From positions 54,349 through 118,348 of the forward strand of contig NZ_JAAAMJ010000014.1 in assembly GCF_010500835.1 (NCBI RefSeq): a stretch of DNA of 64,000 nt, written 5' to 3'. Shown in pieces: positions 8,698-17,367 of the stretch. Both the position numbers and the translations under genes were made by a program. The first letter of the stretch is position 1. The number at the start of each line of letters is the position of its first letter. The notes under the pieces were generated by a model, which worked only from the letters and a program-made list of their open reading frames with translations, was not told the origin of the DNA and made no database searches. This DNA comes from Aurantimonas aggregata (GTDB taxonomy: Bacteria > Pseudomonadota > Alphaproteobacteria > Rhizobiales > Rhizobiaceae).

Positions 8698-9002
8698 GCA
8701 CCGTGGCAGATATCGACATGCAGACGAACCTGGGTTCCCTCATCGGCCGGCCTGACTTGGCGGACGACGTGATCGCGAGCGCGCTCTGCGAACGGCTGCG
8801 CGCCGAGGGACGGTCGGACGACGATGCGCACGGCATCCTGTCGTCGGCCCGCCAGTCGGAGTCCGAAGCAGCGTCCCTGCTCCGGACGATCGCCGTGCCC
8901 GCGCCGTCGGCGAAACTGACGATGCCGACGCAGCAGCTGGCTTCGACGCGCCGGCGGTTTTCGCTCGGCGGCGGGTTTGCCAAGCTCTCGCTGGGCCGCT
9001 GA
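8694..9002 (+). CDS. Small unknown protein between opgG and opgH
   Basis: A 102-residue cytoplasmic-looking protein (no signal peptide or membrane segment). Its ATG overlaps the opgG stop as ATGA, so it is translationally coupled to opgG and sits 71 bases before opgH. The N-terminal 50 residues are acidic and helical (repeated D-D, E-S-E). The C-terminus is basic and Gly/Ser-rich (R-R-R-F-S-L-G-G-G-F-A-K-L-S-L-G-R). I recognise no family. The position inside the operon suggests a role in glucan synthesis or its control, for example an OpgH accessory, but this is inference. Confidence 0.65.
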   Translation: MSTVADIDMQTNLGSLIGRPDLADDVIASALCERLRAEGRSDDDAHGILSSARQSESEAASLLRTIAVPAPSAKLTMPTQQLASTRRRFSLGGGFAKLSLGR

Positions 9003-9073
9003 ACGCTATTGGCTGGTCTCGAGCAGGCGGCACTGATCGAGGTCAACGTTTCGGCCGGTAAAGGAAGACGACG

Positions 9074-10876
9074 TTGATCACGATGAAGCGGATTGTCTTC
9101 GCCGCTGCCTCGGCGCTTCTGGCTGCCGTTGCCACCTATCTTTTCTTCGTCGTCGTGACCGTGAACGGCGTGACCAACCTGCATTTCGTCCAGGTGGGTC
9201 TTCTCATGCTCTGCTGTCTCTGGCTGGCATGGGGATTCAACATGGCGCTCGCCGGCATCCTCGTGCCGCAGCCCCCCCGCCTCGTCGTCGACGCTACGCG
9301 CTGGCGCAGCGACAGCCGGACCGCAATCCTCGTTCCGGTCTACAACGAGGACGCGCGTGCCGTTTTCGCCCGCGTCGCGGCGATGATCGAGGGCCTGCGC
9401 CGTATCGGCCAGCTCGAGCGGTTTCACGTCCATGTGCTGAGTGACTCGACCCGGATCGAATGCGTCGATGCCGAACGCGAGGGGACCCGGCTGCTGCTCG
9501 CCGAGCTCGGCGCGGCCGGGCGGCTCTATTACCGGCATCGCGAGAAGAACGTCGGGCGCAAGGCCGGCAATATCGAGGACTTCGTCACCAATAGTGGCGG
9601 CGCCTACGACTACATGCTGGTGCTGGACGCCGACAGCCTGATGCGGCCGGAGACCATCGTGCAGATGGTGGCGCGCATGGACGAGGACCCCGAGCTCGGC
9701 CTCCTGCAGACCCAGCCGCTGATCATCGGCCGGCGGACGCTGTTCGGCCGGGCATTGCAGTTCTCGGCGGCGCTGTTCTCTCCGATCTTCTCGCGTGGCA
9801 TCGCCGCGCTGCAGGGGCGGGAAGGCCCTTTCTGGGGCCACAACGCCATCATCCGCGTCCGGGCCTTCGCGGCCTGCTGCGGCCTGCCGACGCTCAAGGG
9901 GCGTCCGCCCTTCGGCGGCCACATCCTCAGCCACGATTTCGTCGAGGCGGCACTCCTGGCGCGCGGCGGCTACAAGGTCCGCGTCGATCCCGACCTCGAA
10001 GGCTCCTACGAGGAAGCCCCGTCCAACATCATCGAATACGCCAAGCGGGACCGGCGGTGGTGCCAGGGCAATCTGCAGCACGGCAAGCTGCTCGGCGCGC
10101 CCGGCCTCAAGCCCTGGAGCCGCGTCGCCCTGGTCAGCGGCATCATGGCCTATGCCGCCTCGCCGATCTGGCTGATGTTCCTGATCGTCAGCCTGCTCGA
10201 CCCGATCCTCGCCCCCGAGCCCAACTACTTCCCGGCCGACTCGCTGTTCCCGGTCTTTCCGCAACCGGAGACCCAGAAGGCGCTGCTGCTGCTGTTCGGC
10301 ATCTTCGTGCTGCTGCTTTTGCCGAAGACCCTGATCACCTTCGGCAGCGCGCTGACGAAGCGGCGGCGCAAATTCGGCGGCGCCCTGTCGGTGATCGCCG
10401 GAGCGACCGTCGAACTGGTGATGACCAGCATCCTCGCCCCGGTGATGATGATGTTCCAGTCGAAGGCCGTGGCCGAAATCCTCGTCGGCGCAGATGCCGG
10501 CTGGCCGGCAAGCGAGCGCGAGGACGGCAGCCTGCCGCTCGGCACGGCCTTCCAGGCCAGCTGGTGGATGGTCCTCGCCGGCGCCGCGGTGCTGCTGGCG
10601 ACGATCAATTATTCCCCCAACCTCATGCTGTGGACGTTGCCCATCGCCTTGCCGCTGGTCGCCGCGCCGCTGTTGATCAGCGCGACGGGCAGTCCGGCGC
10701 TGGGCGACTGGGCGCGCCGCCGCCATCTGTTCGAGACGCCGTTCGAGGCAGACCCCGAGCCGGTCATCCGCGACGCCGCAGTCTGGCGCCAGCGGCTTGC
10801 GCGCCTCGATCGCCACCAGCCCGACCTTGAGAATGACACGATGAAGGGACCAGGGATGCTGCCCGATCCCGTTTGA
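9074..10876 (+). CDS. opgH: Glucans biosynthesis glucosyltransferase OpgH
   Basis: A 600-residue inner-membrane GT2-family enzyme that polymerises the glucose backbone of osmoregulated periplasmic glucans. Two membrane segments lie at about 5-30 and 38-58. The catalytic domain has V-P-V-Y-N-E-D, D185-A-D187, the L-S-H-D-F-V-E-A acceptor motif and R-D-R-R-W-C-Q-G-N (Arg328-Trp329), the QxxRW-type motif. Several membrane segments follow from about 350. Start TTG 9074 has AAGGAAG six bases upstream; ATG at 9083 is too far from it. It is shorter than E. coli OpgH, as is usual in Alphaproteobacteria. Confidence 0.93.
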   Translation: MITMKRIVFAAASALLAAVATYLFFVVVTVNGVTNLHFVQVGLLMLCCLWLAWGFNMALAGILVPQPPRLVVDATRWRSDSRTAILVPVYNEDARAVFARVAAMIEGLRRIGQLERFHVHVLSDSTRIECVDAEREGTRLLLAELGAAGRLYYRHREKNVGRKAGNIEDFVTNSGGAYDYMLVLDADSLMRPETIVQMVARMDEDPELGLLQTQPLIIGRRTLFGRALQFSAALFSPIFSRGIAALQGREGPFWGHNAIIRVRAFAACCGLPTLKGRPPFGGHILSHDFVEAALLARGGYKVRVDPDLEGSYEEAPSNIIEYAKRDRRWCQGNLQHGKLLGAPGLKPWSRVALVSGIMAYAASPIWLMFLIVSLLDPILAPEPNYFPADSLFPVFPQPETQKALLLLFGIFVLLLLPKTLITFGSALTKRRRKFGGALSVIAGATVELVMTSILAPVMMMFQSKAVAEILVGADAGWPASEREDGSLPLGTAFQASWWMVLAGAAVLLATINYSPNLMLWTLPIALPLVAAPLLISATGSPALGDWARRRHLFETPFEADPEPVIRDAAVWRQRLARLDRHQPDLENDTMKGPGMLPDPV

Positions 10877-10892
10877 GTCCTAGTTCATCAGC

Positions 10893-12137
10893 ATGATCAC
10901 CAGCGCGACGCCTGCCATCGCCGTCCAGACCCGCGACCAGCGCGTGGATTTCTGGCGCGGCATCGCGCTGGCGATGATCTTCATCAACCACATTCCCGGG
11001 AATTTCTGGGAGGACTATACCTCCCGCAATTTCGGCTTCTCCGATGCGGCCGAACTCTTCGTCTTCCTCGCCGGTTTCGCCTCGGCCTTCGCCTATGGTC
11101 GGCTCTTCCTCGGCGGCGAGAAGCTGATCGCCTCGCTGCGGGCGGCGCGGCGGGCGGGCGTCCTCTATCTCGTCCATATCAGCCTGACGATGGCAGCGGT
11201 GGCGATCTTCTCCTGGGGCGCGCTGGCGCTGGGCGAAGGCGGCTTGATGCGGAACATCGGTCTGGCCCAGTTCATCGCGATGCCGCTCGAGACGATGGTC
11301 GGCTTCGCCAGCCTCGGGCACCAGCTCGGCTACGTGAACATCCTGCCGATGTATTCCGTGCTGCTGCTGCTGCTGCCGCTGCACCTTTTCCTCGTCGGGA
11401 TCAGCCGCAACATCATGCTCGGCGCCGCCGTCGCGATGTGGTTCGCCGCCTATCTCTGGCGCATCGACGTGCCGGCCTATCCGCTCCCCGGCGGCTGGTT
11501 CTTCAATCCGTTCGCCTGGCAGCTGATATTCGCCATCGGGCTGTATTGCGGGTTCCGGCGGGTCGAGGGCAAGGCCAGCGTCCCCTACCGCCCGTGGCTG
11601 TTCTACGCGGCACTGGCCTATGTCTTCGCGTCGTTCCTGACGATCCGGCTCGACCTCTGGTGGCTCTGGGGCGCCTATCCGCTGCCGATGATCCTGACGG
11701 GCTTCGACAAGACCTATGTCAGCCTCCCGCGCCTCCTGCACATCCTGTCGATCTGCTATCTCTTCGCCAATGCGGCCCCGAGTTCGCCCTTCTCGACGGT
11801 CACCCGGGACAACGTCTTCGCCATGCTCGGCCGTCATTCGCTGCCGGTCTTCGCGTTCGGCACCGTCCTGTCGCTGTTCGGCCAGGTCATCAAGCACGGC
11901 CAGGCGCCGGACTTCCTGTTCGACACGCTGCTGATCGGCGGCGGCCTCTTCATCCAGATCGCGCTGGCCCGCTATCTCGACTGGTGGCGGGTGGCGTCGC
12001 AGGGCGTGCGTCCCGCCTTCGCCGCAAAGCCGGCCCGGCTGGTGCCTGGGCATTCGCCCGTGCCTTTGCGGCTGCCGCCCCAGCCGGCGGGTGCGGCGAT
12101 GCCGCGGGCCGAGAGCGCAAATCCTCGGACGAGCTGA
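10893..12137 (+). CDS. opgC: OpgC family membrane acyltransferase
   Basis: A 414-residue polytopic membrane protein with about ten hydrophobic segments. It begins Q-R-V-D-F-W-R-G-I-A-L followed by I-N-H-I-P-G-N-F-W, the OpgC family start. OpgC proteins succinylate periplasmic glucans, adding negative charge. It begins 16 bases after the opgH stop and is the last gene of the operon. The final 50 residues (A-K-P-A-R-L onward) are Pro/Ala-rich and look disordered. Confidence 0.9.
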   Translation: MITSATPAIAVQTRDQRVDFWRGIALAMIFINHIPGNFWEDYTSRNFGFSDAAELFVFLAGFASAFAYGRLFLGGEKLIASLRAARRAGVLYLVHISLTMAAVAIFSWGALALGEGGLMRNIGLAQFIAMPLETMVGFASLGHQLGYVNILPMYSVLLLLLPLHLFLVGISRNIMLGAAVAMWFAAYLWRIDVPAYPLPGGWFFNPFAWQLIFAIGLYCGFRRVEGKASVPYRPWLFYAALAYVFASFLTIRLDLWWLWGAYPLPMILTGFDKTYVSLPRLLHILSICYLFANAAPSSPFSTVTRDNVFAMLGRHSLPVFAFGTVLSLFGQVIKHGQAPDFLFDTLLIGGGLFIQIALARYLDWWRVASQGVRPAFAAKPARLVPGHSPVPLRLPPQPAGAAMPRAESANPRTS

Positions 12138-12140
12138 ACG

Positions 12141-12168
12141 AAAAAGGGCGCCCCGTCGCGGGCGCCCT
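12141..12168 (-). terminator. Intrinsic terminator for mmsA, possibly bidirectional
   Basis: Arms 12145-12152 and 12161-12168 (AGGGCGCC and GGCGCCCT) pair perfectly, with one extra C-G pair inside. Read on the minus strand, a run of five T follows the stem, so it ends the mmsA transcript. The stem can also act for opgC, which ends four bases before it on the other strand. Confidence 0.75.
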
Positions 12169-12193
12169 CGTAGTCCGCCAGATCTTTTTCGAT

Positions 12194-13693
12194 TCAGCGC
12201 ATGACCGGCATGATGAACTCGGCGCCGTCCTTGATGCCCGAGGGCCAGCGGCTGGTGATGGTCTTGGTCCGCGTATAGAAGCGGAACGCGTCCGGGCCAT
12301 GCTGGTTGAGATCGCCGAAGCCCGAAGCCTTCCAGCCGCCGAAGGTGTAATAGGCCAGCGGCACCGGGATCGGCACGTTGACGCCGACCATGCCGATATT
12401 GATGCGGCTGGCGAAGTCCCGCGCCGCGTCGCCGTCGCGGGTGTAGATCGAGACGCCGTTGCCGTATTCGTGCTCCATCGGCAGCGACAGGGCTTCCTCG
12501 TAGTCCTTGGCGCGGACCACCGAGAGGACCGGGCCGAAGATCTCGGTCTTGTAGATGTCCATGTCCCGCGTGACGTTGTCGAAGAGACAGGCGCCGACGA
12601 AGAAGCCGTTCTCGTAGCCCTGCAGCTTGAAGCCGCGCCCGTCGACGACGAGGTCCGCGCCCGCTTCGACGCCGCTGTCGATCATGCCGAGGACGCGCTT
12701 CTGCGCCTCGCCGGTGACCAGCGGGCCGAAATCGACGTCGTCGCCGGCCGTATAGGGTCCGATCTTCAGCGCCTCGACCTTCGGGATGAGCTTTGCGACC
12801 AGCCGGTCCGCCGTCTCCTTGCCCACCGGAATCGCAACGGAAACTGCCATGCAGCGCTCGCCGGCGGCACCATAGCCCGCGCCGATCAGCGCGTCGGCGG
12901 CCTTGTCGAGGTCGGCGTCGGGCATGATGATCATGTGGTTCTTGGCGCCGCCGAAGCACTGCACGCGCTTGCCGTTGGCGCAGCCGCGCGAATAGATGTA
13001 GTGCGCGATCGGCGTCGAGCCGACGAAACCGATGGCCTGGACGTCAGGGTCGTCGAGGATCGCGTCGACCGCGCCCTTGTCGCCGTTGACGACGTTGAGG
13101 ATGCCGGCGGGAAGCCCCGCCTCGATCATCAGCTCGGCCAGCATCAGCGGCACCGACGGGTCGCGCTCCGACGGCTTGAGGATGAAGGCATTGCCGCAGG
13201 CGATGGCCGGCGCGAATTTCCACATCGGGATCATCGCCGGGAAGTTGAACGGCGTGATGCCGGCGACGACGCCGAGCGGCTGGCGCACCGAATAGATGTC
13301 GATGCCGGGGCCGGCGCCTTCGGAGAACTCGCCCTTCAGGAGATGCGGCGCGCCGATGCAGAACTCGACCACTTCAAGGCCGCGCTGCACGTCGCCCTTC
13401 GCGTCCGGCACGGTCTTGCCGTGCTCGCGCGACAGCGTCTCGGCGAGCTTGTCCATGTCGCGGTTGAGGAGTTCGACGAATTTCATCATCACCCGCGCCC
13501 GGCGCTGCGGGTTGGTCGCAGCCCAGGCCGGCTGCGCCGCCTTGGCGTCCTCGACCGCCGCGCGCATTTCCGCCGCACCCGCCAGCGCGACCTGCGCCTG
13601 GACCTCGCCGGTGGCGGGATTGAACACGTCGGCGGTGCGCCCGCTTGTGCCGGCGACGCGCTTGCCGCCGATGAAGTGACCGATCTGTTCCAT
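12194..13693 (-). CDS. mmsA: CoA-acylating methylmalonate-semialdehyde dehydrogenase
   Basis: A 499-residue aldehyde dehydrogenase that oxidises (methyl)malonate semialdehyde to propionyl-CoA or acetyl-CoA in valine, pyrimidine or inositol breakdown. F-N-F-P-A-M-I-P-M-W, C-F-G-G-A-K-N-H and G-E-R-C-M-A (catalytic Cys281) are diagnostic of this CoA-dependent subfamily. The ATG at 13693 has a strong AGGAGG-type site, so the longer frame to 13753 is rejected. A LysR-type gene diverges from it across a short promoter region. The substrate cannot be fixed; mmsB or iol genes are not next to it. Confidence 0.92.
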   Translation of the reverse strand: MEQIGHFIGGKRVAGTSGRTADVFNPATGEVQAQVALAGAAEMRAAVEDAKAAQPAWAATNPQRRARVMMKFVELLNRDMDKLAETLSREHGKTVPDAKGDVQRGLEVVEFCIGAPHLLKGEFSEGAGPGIDIYSVRQPLGVVAGITPFNFPAMIPMWKFAPAIACGNAFILKPSERDPSVPLMLAELMIEAGLPAGILNVVNGDKGAVDAILDDPDVQAIGFVGSTPIAHYIYSRGCANGKRVQCFGGAKNHMIIMPDADLDKAADALIGAGYGAAGERCMAVSVAIPVGKETADRLVAKLIPKVEALKIGPYTAGDDVDFGPLVTGEAQKRVLGMIDSGVEAGADLVVDGRGFKLQGYENGFFVGACLFDNVTRDMDIYKTEIFGPVLSVVRAKDYEEALSLPMEHEYGNGVSIYTRDGDAARDFASRINIGMVGVNVPIPVPLAYYTFGGWKASGFGDLNQHGPDAFRFYTRTKTITSRWPSGIKDGAEFIMPVMR

Positions 13694-13776
13694 GAATTTC
13701 CTCCTCCGGATTTTGGTTGGGTCCTTTCTCCGCCGCTGGGCCGCAAAAGCCAAGCCTCCCCAGCGCGCATCCGTTG

Positions 13777-13798
13777 TGCGTATATCAATGCTCTACGC
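13777..13798. promoter_or_regulatory. Candidate LysR-type operator between mmsA and the regulator
   Basis: TGCGTA (13777-13782), 11 bases, then TACGC (13794-13798) form an interrupted palindrome with the T-N11-A layout that LysR proteins favour. It lies 16 bases before the LysR-type start and 84 bases from the mmsA start, in the divergent promoter region. Confidence 0.45.
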
Positions 13799-13813
13799 GC
13801 ATCAGGAGAGCAG

Positions 13814-14701
13814 ATGAACTTCAATTGGGACGATGTCCGGCTGTTCCTGGCGGTGGCACGCGCCGGCCAGATCCTCGCCGCGGCCCGGCGTCTGGAGCTC
13901 AACCACGCCACGGTCGGGCGACGCCTCACGGCGCTGGAGACCGCCTTCGGCGCGCGGCTTCTCGACCGGCGACCGAACGGCTGTGAGCTAACGCAGACCG
14001 GGCGGGCCTTCCTCGAGCAGGCGGAGCGGATGGAAGCGGCGATGCTCGCCGCCCGCGCCGGGATCGGCGGCACCGACGTCGCCTTGTCCGGCAGCGTCCG
14101 GGTCGGCGCGCCGGACGGGTTCGGCACGATGTTCCTGGCGCCGCGCCTCTGGCGGCTGACCGACATGCATCCCGACCTCACCGTGCAGCTGGTGCCGGTG
14201 CCGCGCGCCTTCTCGATGTCGCGGCGCGAGGCCGACATCGCCATCACCATCGAGCGGCCGCAGGCGGGGCGGCTGGTGGCCGCCAAGCTCGTCGACTACT
14301 CGCTGGGGCTCTATGCCTCAGCCGGCTATGTGGAGGCTCACGACGCGCCAGGGACGCTGGCGGACCTGCCGCGGCATCGGCTCGTGGGCGCGGTCGAGGA
14401 CCTGCTCTACAGCCCGCGCCTCGCCTATCACGGCGACATCGTCGCCGACTGGCCAGCACGGTTCGAGGTGTCGAGCGCGCTCGGCCAGAGCGAGGCGGTC
14501 GCCGCCGGCGCCGGGATCGGCATCCTGCACGGCTTCATGGCCGGCGGACGAATGGGACTTGTCCGCGTGCTGCCCGAGATATCGATCAGGCGAAGCTACT
14601 GGCTGGTCTATCACGAGAGCGTCCGCGACGTCCGGCGGATCACGGCGGTGGCGGACTTCATCCGCGACGCGGTCGACAACGAGCGCGACCTCTTCGCCTG
14701 A
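13814..14701 (+). CDS. LysR-family transcriptional regulator
   Basis: A 295-residue regulator. The N-terminal helix-turn-helix is plain: W-D-D-V-R-L-F-L-A-V-A-R-A-G, A-A-A-R-R-L-E-L-N-H-A-T-V-G-R-R-L. A substrate-binding-like domain follows from about residue 90. AGGAG sits just before the ATG at 13814. N-H-A-T-V-G-R-R is common in the LysR subgroup that often sits beside mmsA, so control of the divergent mmsA is the natural inference. Confidence 0.9.
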   Translation: MNFNWDDVRLFLAVARAGQILAAARRLELNHATVGRRLTALETAFGARLLDRRPNGCELTQTGRAFLEQAERMEAAMLAARAGIGGTDVALSGSVRVGAPDGFGTMFLAPRLWRLTDMHPDLTVQLVPVPRAFSMSRREADIAITIERPQAGRLVAAKLVDYSLGLYASAGYVEAHDAPGTLADLPRHRLVGAVEDLLYSPRLAYHGDIVADWPARFEVSSALGQSEAVAAGAGIGILHGFMAGGRMGLVRVLPEISIRRSYWLVYHESVRDVRRITAVADFIRDAVDNERDLFA

Positions 14702-14733
14702 CGCCACGATGACGCCATGCGAAGCGCGAAGGC

Positions 14734-15240
14734 TCAGCCGCCGAAGTCGGGCAGGTTCTCGATCTCGTTCTTGGTCAGCACGGTCCGCAGCTTGCCTAGA
14801 TCGAGACGGACGTCGGTCAGCATCAGGATGACCGTCTTCGCGCCGATGCCGAGAAAGCCGCCGATCTCGACGCTGACGGCCTGCGGCTGGCCGTTCTGAT
14901 CGCCGAGCACGGCGTTGACCTCGCCGATCTCCTCGTCGTCGGCACCGATCACCTGCAGTTCCTTGACCTGGCCGGACATCAGATTGAGCGAGATCACCGG
15001 CACCTCGTCGGAATCGATCGCCGCCATGACGCCGGAGGCCGGCGGCGGCGGCGCTTCGCCAGGAGCGGCGGGGGCTTCGGCAGCGGGCGCGGGTGCCTCG
15101 GCGGGTGCCGGTTCCGGCGAAGTCTCGGCGGGTGCTGCCGCAGGCGGCGTTGCGGCCGGCGGTTTACTGGCGTCCTGGGCCAACGCGGGCAGGGCAGTGG
15201 TCGAGAACAACAAAGCGGCAGCGAGCAGGACAGGCTTCAC
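14734..15240 (-). CDS. Exported PRC-barrel domain protein
   Basis: A 168-residue protein from a GTG at 15240. Residues 1-22 are a signal peptide ending A-L-A-Q. A long Pro/Ala/Glu linker follows (about 23-75), then a PRC-barrel-like domain (V-I-S-L-N-L-M-S-G-Q-V-K, I-G-E-V-N-A-V-L-G-D, G-G-F-L-G-I-G-A-K-T-V). Exported PRC-barrel proteins of this layout are common in Hyphomicrobiales and have no defined role. The longer frame to 15318 would bury the signal peptide. Confidence 0.75.
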   Translation of the reverse strand: MKPVLLAAALLFSTTALPALAQDASKPPAATPPAAAPAETSPEPAPAEAPAPAAEAPAAPGEAPPPPASGVMAAIDSDEVPVISLNLMSGQVKELQVIGADDEEIGEVNAVLGDQNGQPQAVSVEIGGFLGIGAKTVILMLTDVRLDLGKLRTVLTKNEIENLPDFGG

Positions 15241-15324
15241 GGGGACGGTTCCTTCAAGTGGGCAACGCGGCACGCGTGCCTTGCCAATGATAGCCGATGT
15301 AGGGCGCGCCGGCACCACGGGCAG

Positions 15325-16356
15325 TCAGTGATGTGAACCCTCGGCCCGGTTGGTGACGGCGGCCTGCTCGAAGGTTGCCATGCCGCCGTGGCAGGCGGCG
15401 GCGGCCTTGACGATGCCCGCCGCGAGCGCCGCGCCGGTCCCCTCGCCAAGCCGCATGCCGAGCGCCAGCAGCGGCACCTTGTCCATGCGCTCCAGCGCCC
15501 GCATGTGGCCGGGCTCGGCCGAGACATGGCCGAACACGCAATGGTCGAGCGCGGCGGGGTCCATGGCGTAGAGCACCGCCGCTGCGGCGGTGGCGACGAA
15601 GCCGTCGACGATCACCGGCACACGCTGCGTCCGCGCCGCGAGGATCGCCCCCGCCATCGCCGCCAGTTCCCGGCCGCCGACCCGGCGCAGCACTTCCAGC
15701 GGGTCGGCGAGATGGCCGGCGTGGAAGGCGAGCGCCTTTTCCACCACCGCAGCCTTGCGGGCGACGCCCGCGGCGTCCTGGCCGGTGCCGGGCCCGACCC
15801 AGAGCGCCGGCTCGCCGCCGAACAAGGCCGCCAGCACGGCGGCGGCGACGGTGGTGTTGCCGATGCCCATTTCGCCGATGCACAGGAGATCCGGCTCGCC
15901 GGCCAGCACTTCCATGCCGAAGGCCATGGTCGCGGCGCAGGTCCGCTCGTCCATCGCGGCTTCCTCGCTGATGTCGCCGGTCGGCAGTTCCAGCGCGAGG
16001 TCGTAGATCTTCAGCCCGAGATCGAAGGTCGCGCAGATCTGGTTGATCGCGGCGCCGCCGGCGGCGAAGTTCGCCGCCATCTGGGCGGTGACCTCGGCGG
16101 GAAAGGCCGAGACGCCGTGCCGGGCGACGCCGTGATTGCCGGCGAACACCGCGACCAGCGGCCGCCGCACCGCCGGCGCCCTGCCCTGCCAGGCGGCCAG
16201 CCATTCCGACAGCTCCTCGAGCCGGCCGAGCGAGCCCGCCGGCTTGGTCAGCGTCGCCTCGCGCTCGCGCTTGGCCCGCACCGCCGCCATGTCGGGCCCC
16301 GGCATGCGCCGGACCAGTTCGCGAATGTCGTCGAAGGGCAGGCCGGTGATGGACAT
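15325..16356 (-). CDS. cobT: Nicotinate-nucleotide--dimethylbenzimidazole phosphoribosyltransferase
   Basis: A 343-residue enzyme (CobU in Pseudomonas nomenclature) that makes alpha-ribazole phosphate for the lower ligand of cobalamin. Family motifs: T-K-P-A-G-S-L-G-R-L-E, F-A-G-N-H-G-V, G-E-M-G-I-G-N-T-T, D-G-F-V-A-T-A-A-A and G-M-R-L-G-E-G-T-G-A. The C-terminal G-G-M-A-T-F-E-Q-A region carries the conserved late glutamate. Start ATG 16356 has AGGAA upstream; the larger frame to 16866 runs over the divergent cobS gene. Confidence 0.95.
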   Translation of the reverse strand: MSITGLPFDDIRELVRRMPGPDMAAVRAKREREATLTKPAGSLGRLEELSEWLAAWQGRAPAVRRPLVAVFAGNHGVARHGVSAFPAEVTAQMAANFAAGGAAINQICATFDLGLKIYDLALELPTGDISEEAAMDERTCAATMAFGMEVLAGEPDLLCIGEMGIGNTTVAAAVLAALFGGEPALWVGPGTGQDAAGVARKAAVVEKALAFHAGHLADPLEVLRRVGGRELAAMAGAILAARTQRVPVIVDGFVATAAAAVLYAMDPAALDHCVFGHVSAEPGHMRALERMDKVPLLALGMRLGEGTGAALAAGIVKAAAACHGGMATFEQAAVTNRAEGSHH

Positions 16357-16458
16357 GGGACATTCCTGGCGAAAGTGTTGCTGGCGACGCGGCGGACCGG
16401 GTACGGCTGGATGAAACGTCGACATGCGACGCCGCAAGAACGGGAGCAAGAGGCCGCG

Positions 16459-17226
16459 ATGAGAGAATTCGCCGATGCGACGCTTCGCTCCCTGGTTTTC
16501 CTGACGCGGTTCCCCGCCCGTTTCGCCTCGTTCCCGGCCGACAGCTCCCTCGGCGCGGATGCCCACGCCTTTCCGCTCGCCGGCCTGCTGGCCGCGATTC
16601 CCGCCGCTTTGGTGCTGATCACGGCTGATGCCGCCGGCCTGTCGCCGCTGGTTGCGGCGACGCTCTCGATCGGGACGCTGGTGCTGACCACCGGCGCGCT
16701 GCACGAGGACGGGCTCGGCGACGTCGCCGACGGGCTCTTTGGCCATCACGGGCGCGAGCGGGCGATCGCGATCATGAAGGACAGCCGGATTGGGACATAC
16801 GGTGCGCTGGCCCTGTTGCTGTCGGTCGCGCTGCGGATCGGCCTGCTCGCCCAACTGCTGGAGCACGACCCGGGCGCTGCCGCCCTCGCGCTTTTCGCGG
16901 CTGCCGCGGTGAGCCGCGGGGCGATGGCCTGGCTCTGGTCCGTGCTGCCGTCGGCGGATCGGGGCGGGCTCGCCGACCGGATGGGCCGGCCGACGGAGGC
17001 GACCGGGCTCCGCACCCTGCTCGTCGGCGACGGCATCTTCCTCGTCCTCGGCGCGCTGGCCTTCGGCATCCTGCCGGCCTTCGCCGGCCTTGTCCTTGGC
17101 GGCCTCGTGCTCCTGTGGTTTCGCGGCGTCATCCGCCGCCGCCTCGGCGGACAGAGCGGCGACTGCCTCGGCGCGGCGCAGCAGCTGACCGAGATCGCGG
17201 CCCTTGTAGGGCTTTGCCTCGGCTGA
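16459..17226 (+). CDS. cobS: Adenosylcobinamide-GDP ribazoletransferase
   Basis: A 255-residue integral membrane enzyme (CobV in Pseudomonas naming) joining adenosylcobinamide-GDP and alpha-ribazole to give adenosylcobalamin (phosphate). T-R-F-P near the start, G-A-L-H-E-D-G-L-G-D-V-A-D-G-L-F-G and K-D-S-R-I-G-T-Y-G are diagnostic; the acidic residues bind Mg2+. About six hydrophobic segments. It is divergent from cobT, the enzyme making its second substrate. An ATG at 16411 could extend it by 16 polar residues. Confidence 0.94.
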   Translation: MREFADATLRSLVFLTRFPARFASFPADSSLGADAHAFPLAGLLAAIPAALVLITADAAGLSPLVAATLSIGTLVLTTGALHEDGLGDVADGLFGHHGRERAIAIMKDSRIGTYGALALLLSVALRIGLLAQLLEHDPGAAALALFAAAAVSRGAMAWLWSVLPSADRGGLADRMGRPTEATGLRTLLVGDGIFLVLGALAFGILPAFAGLVLGGLVLLWFRGVIRRRLGGQSGDCLGAAQQLTEIAALVGLCLG

Positions 17227-17367
17227 CCGCCGAGCTTCTGCGGCGCTTTGGCGCGTGGGAAGGAACTGGCTCCGCCGGGCGGCATTGCCTCCTCAGGGTC
17301 GCGTGGCGGCCCGGCACCCGCGTCCTTCGCGACCGCAACCTGAACGCCCCATCGACGGAGAGCCTTC

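Noticed and set aside
8654..10816. Minus-strand open frame of 720 codons over opgH
   Set aside because: Antisense shadow; opgH has all catalytic motifs on the plus strand.
10764..12959. Minus-strand open frame of 731 codons across opgC and part of mmsA
   Set aside because: It runs through the intrinsic terminator and uses the wrong frame of mmsA; no family resemblance.
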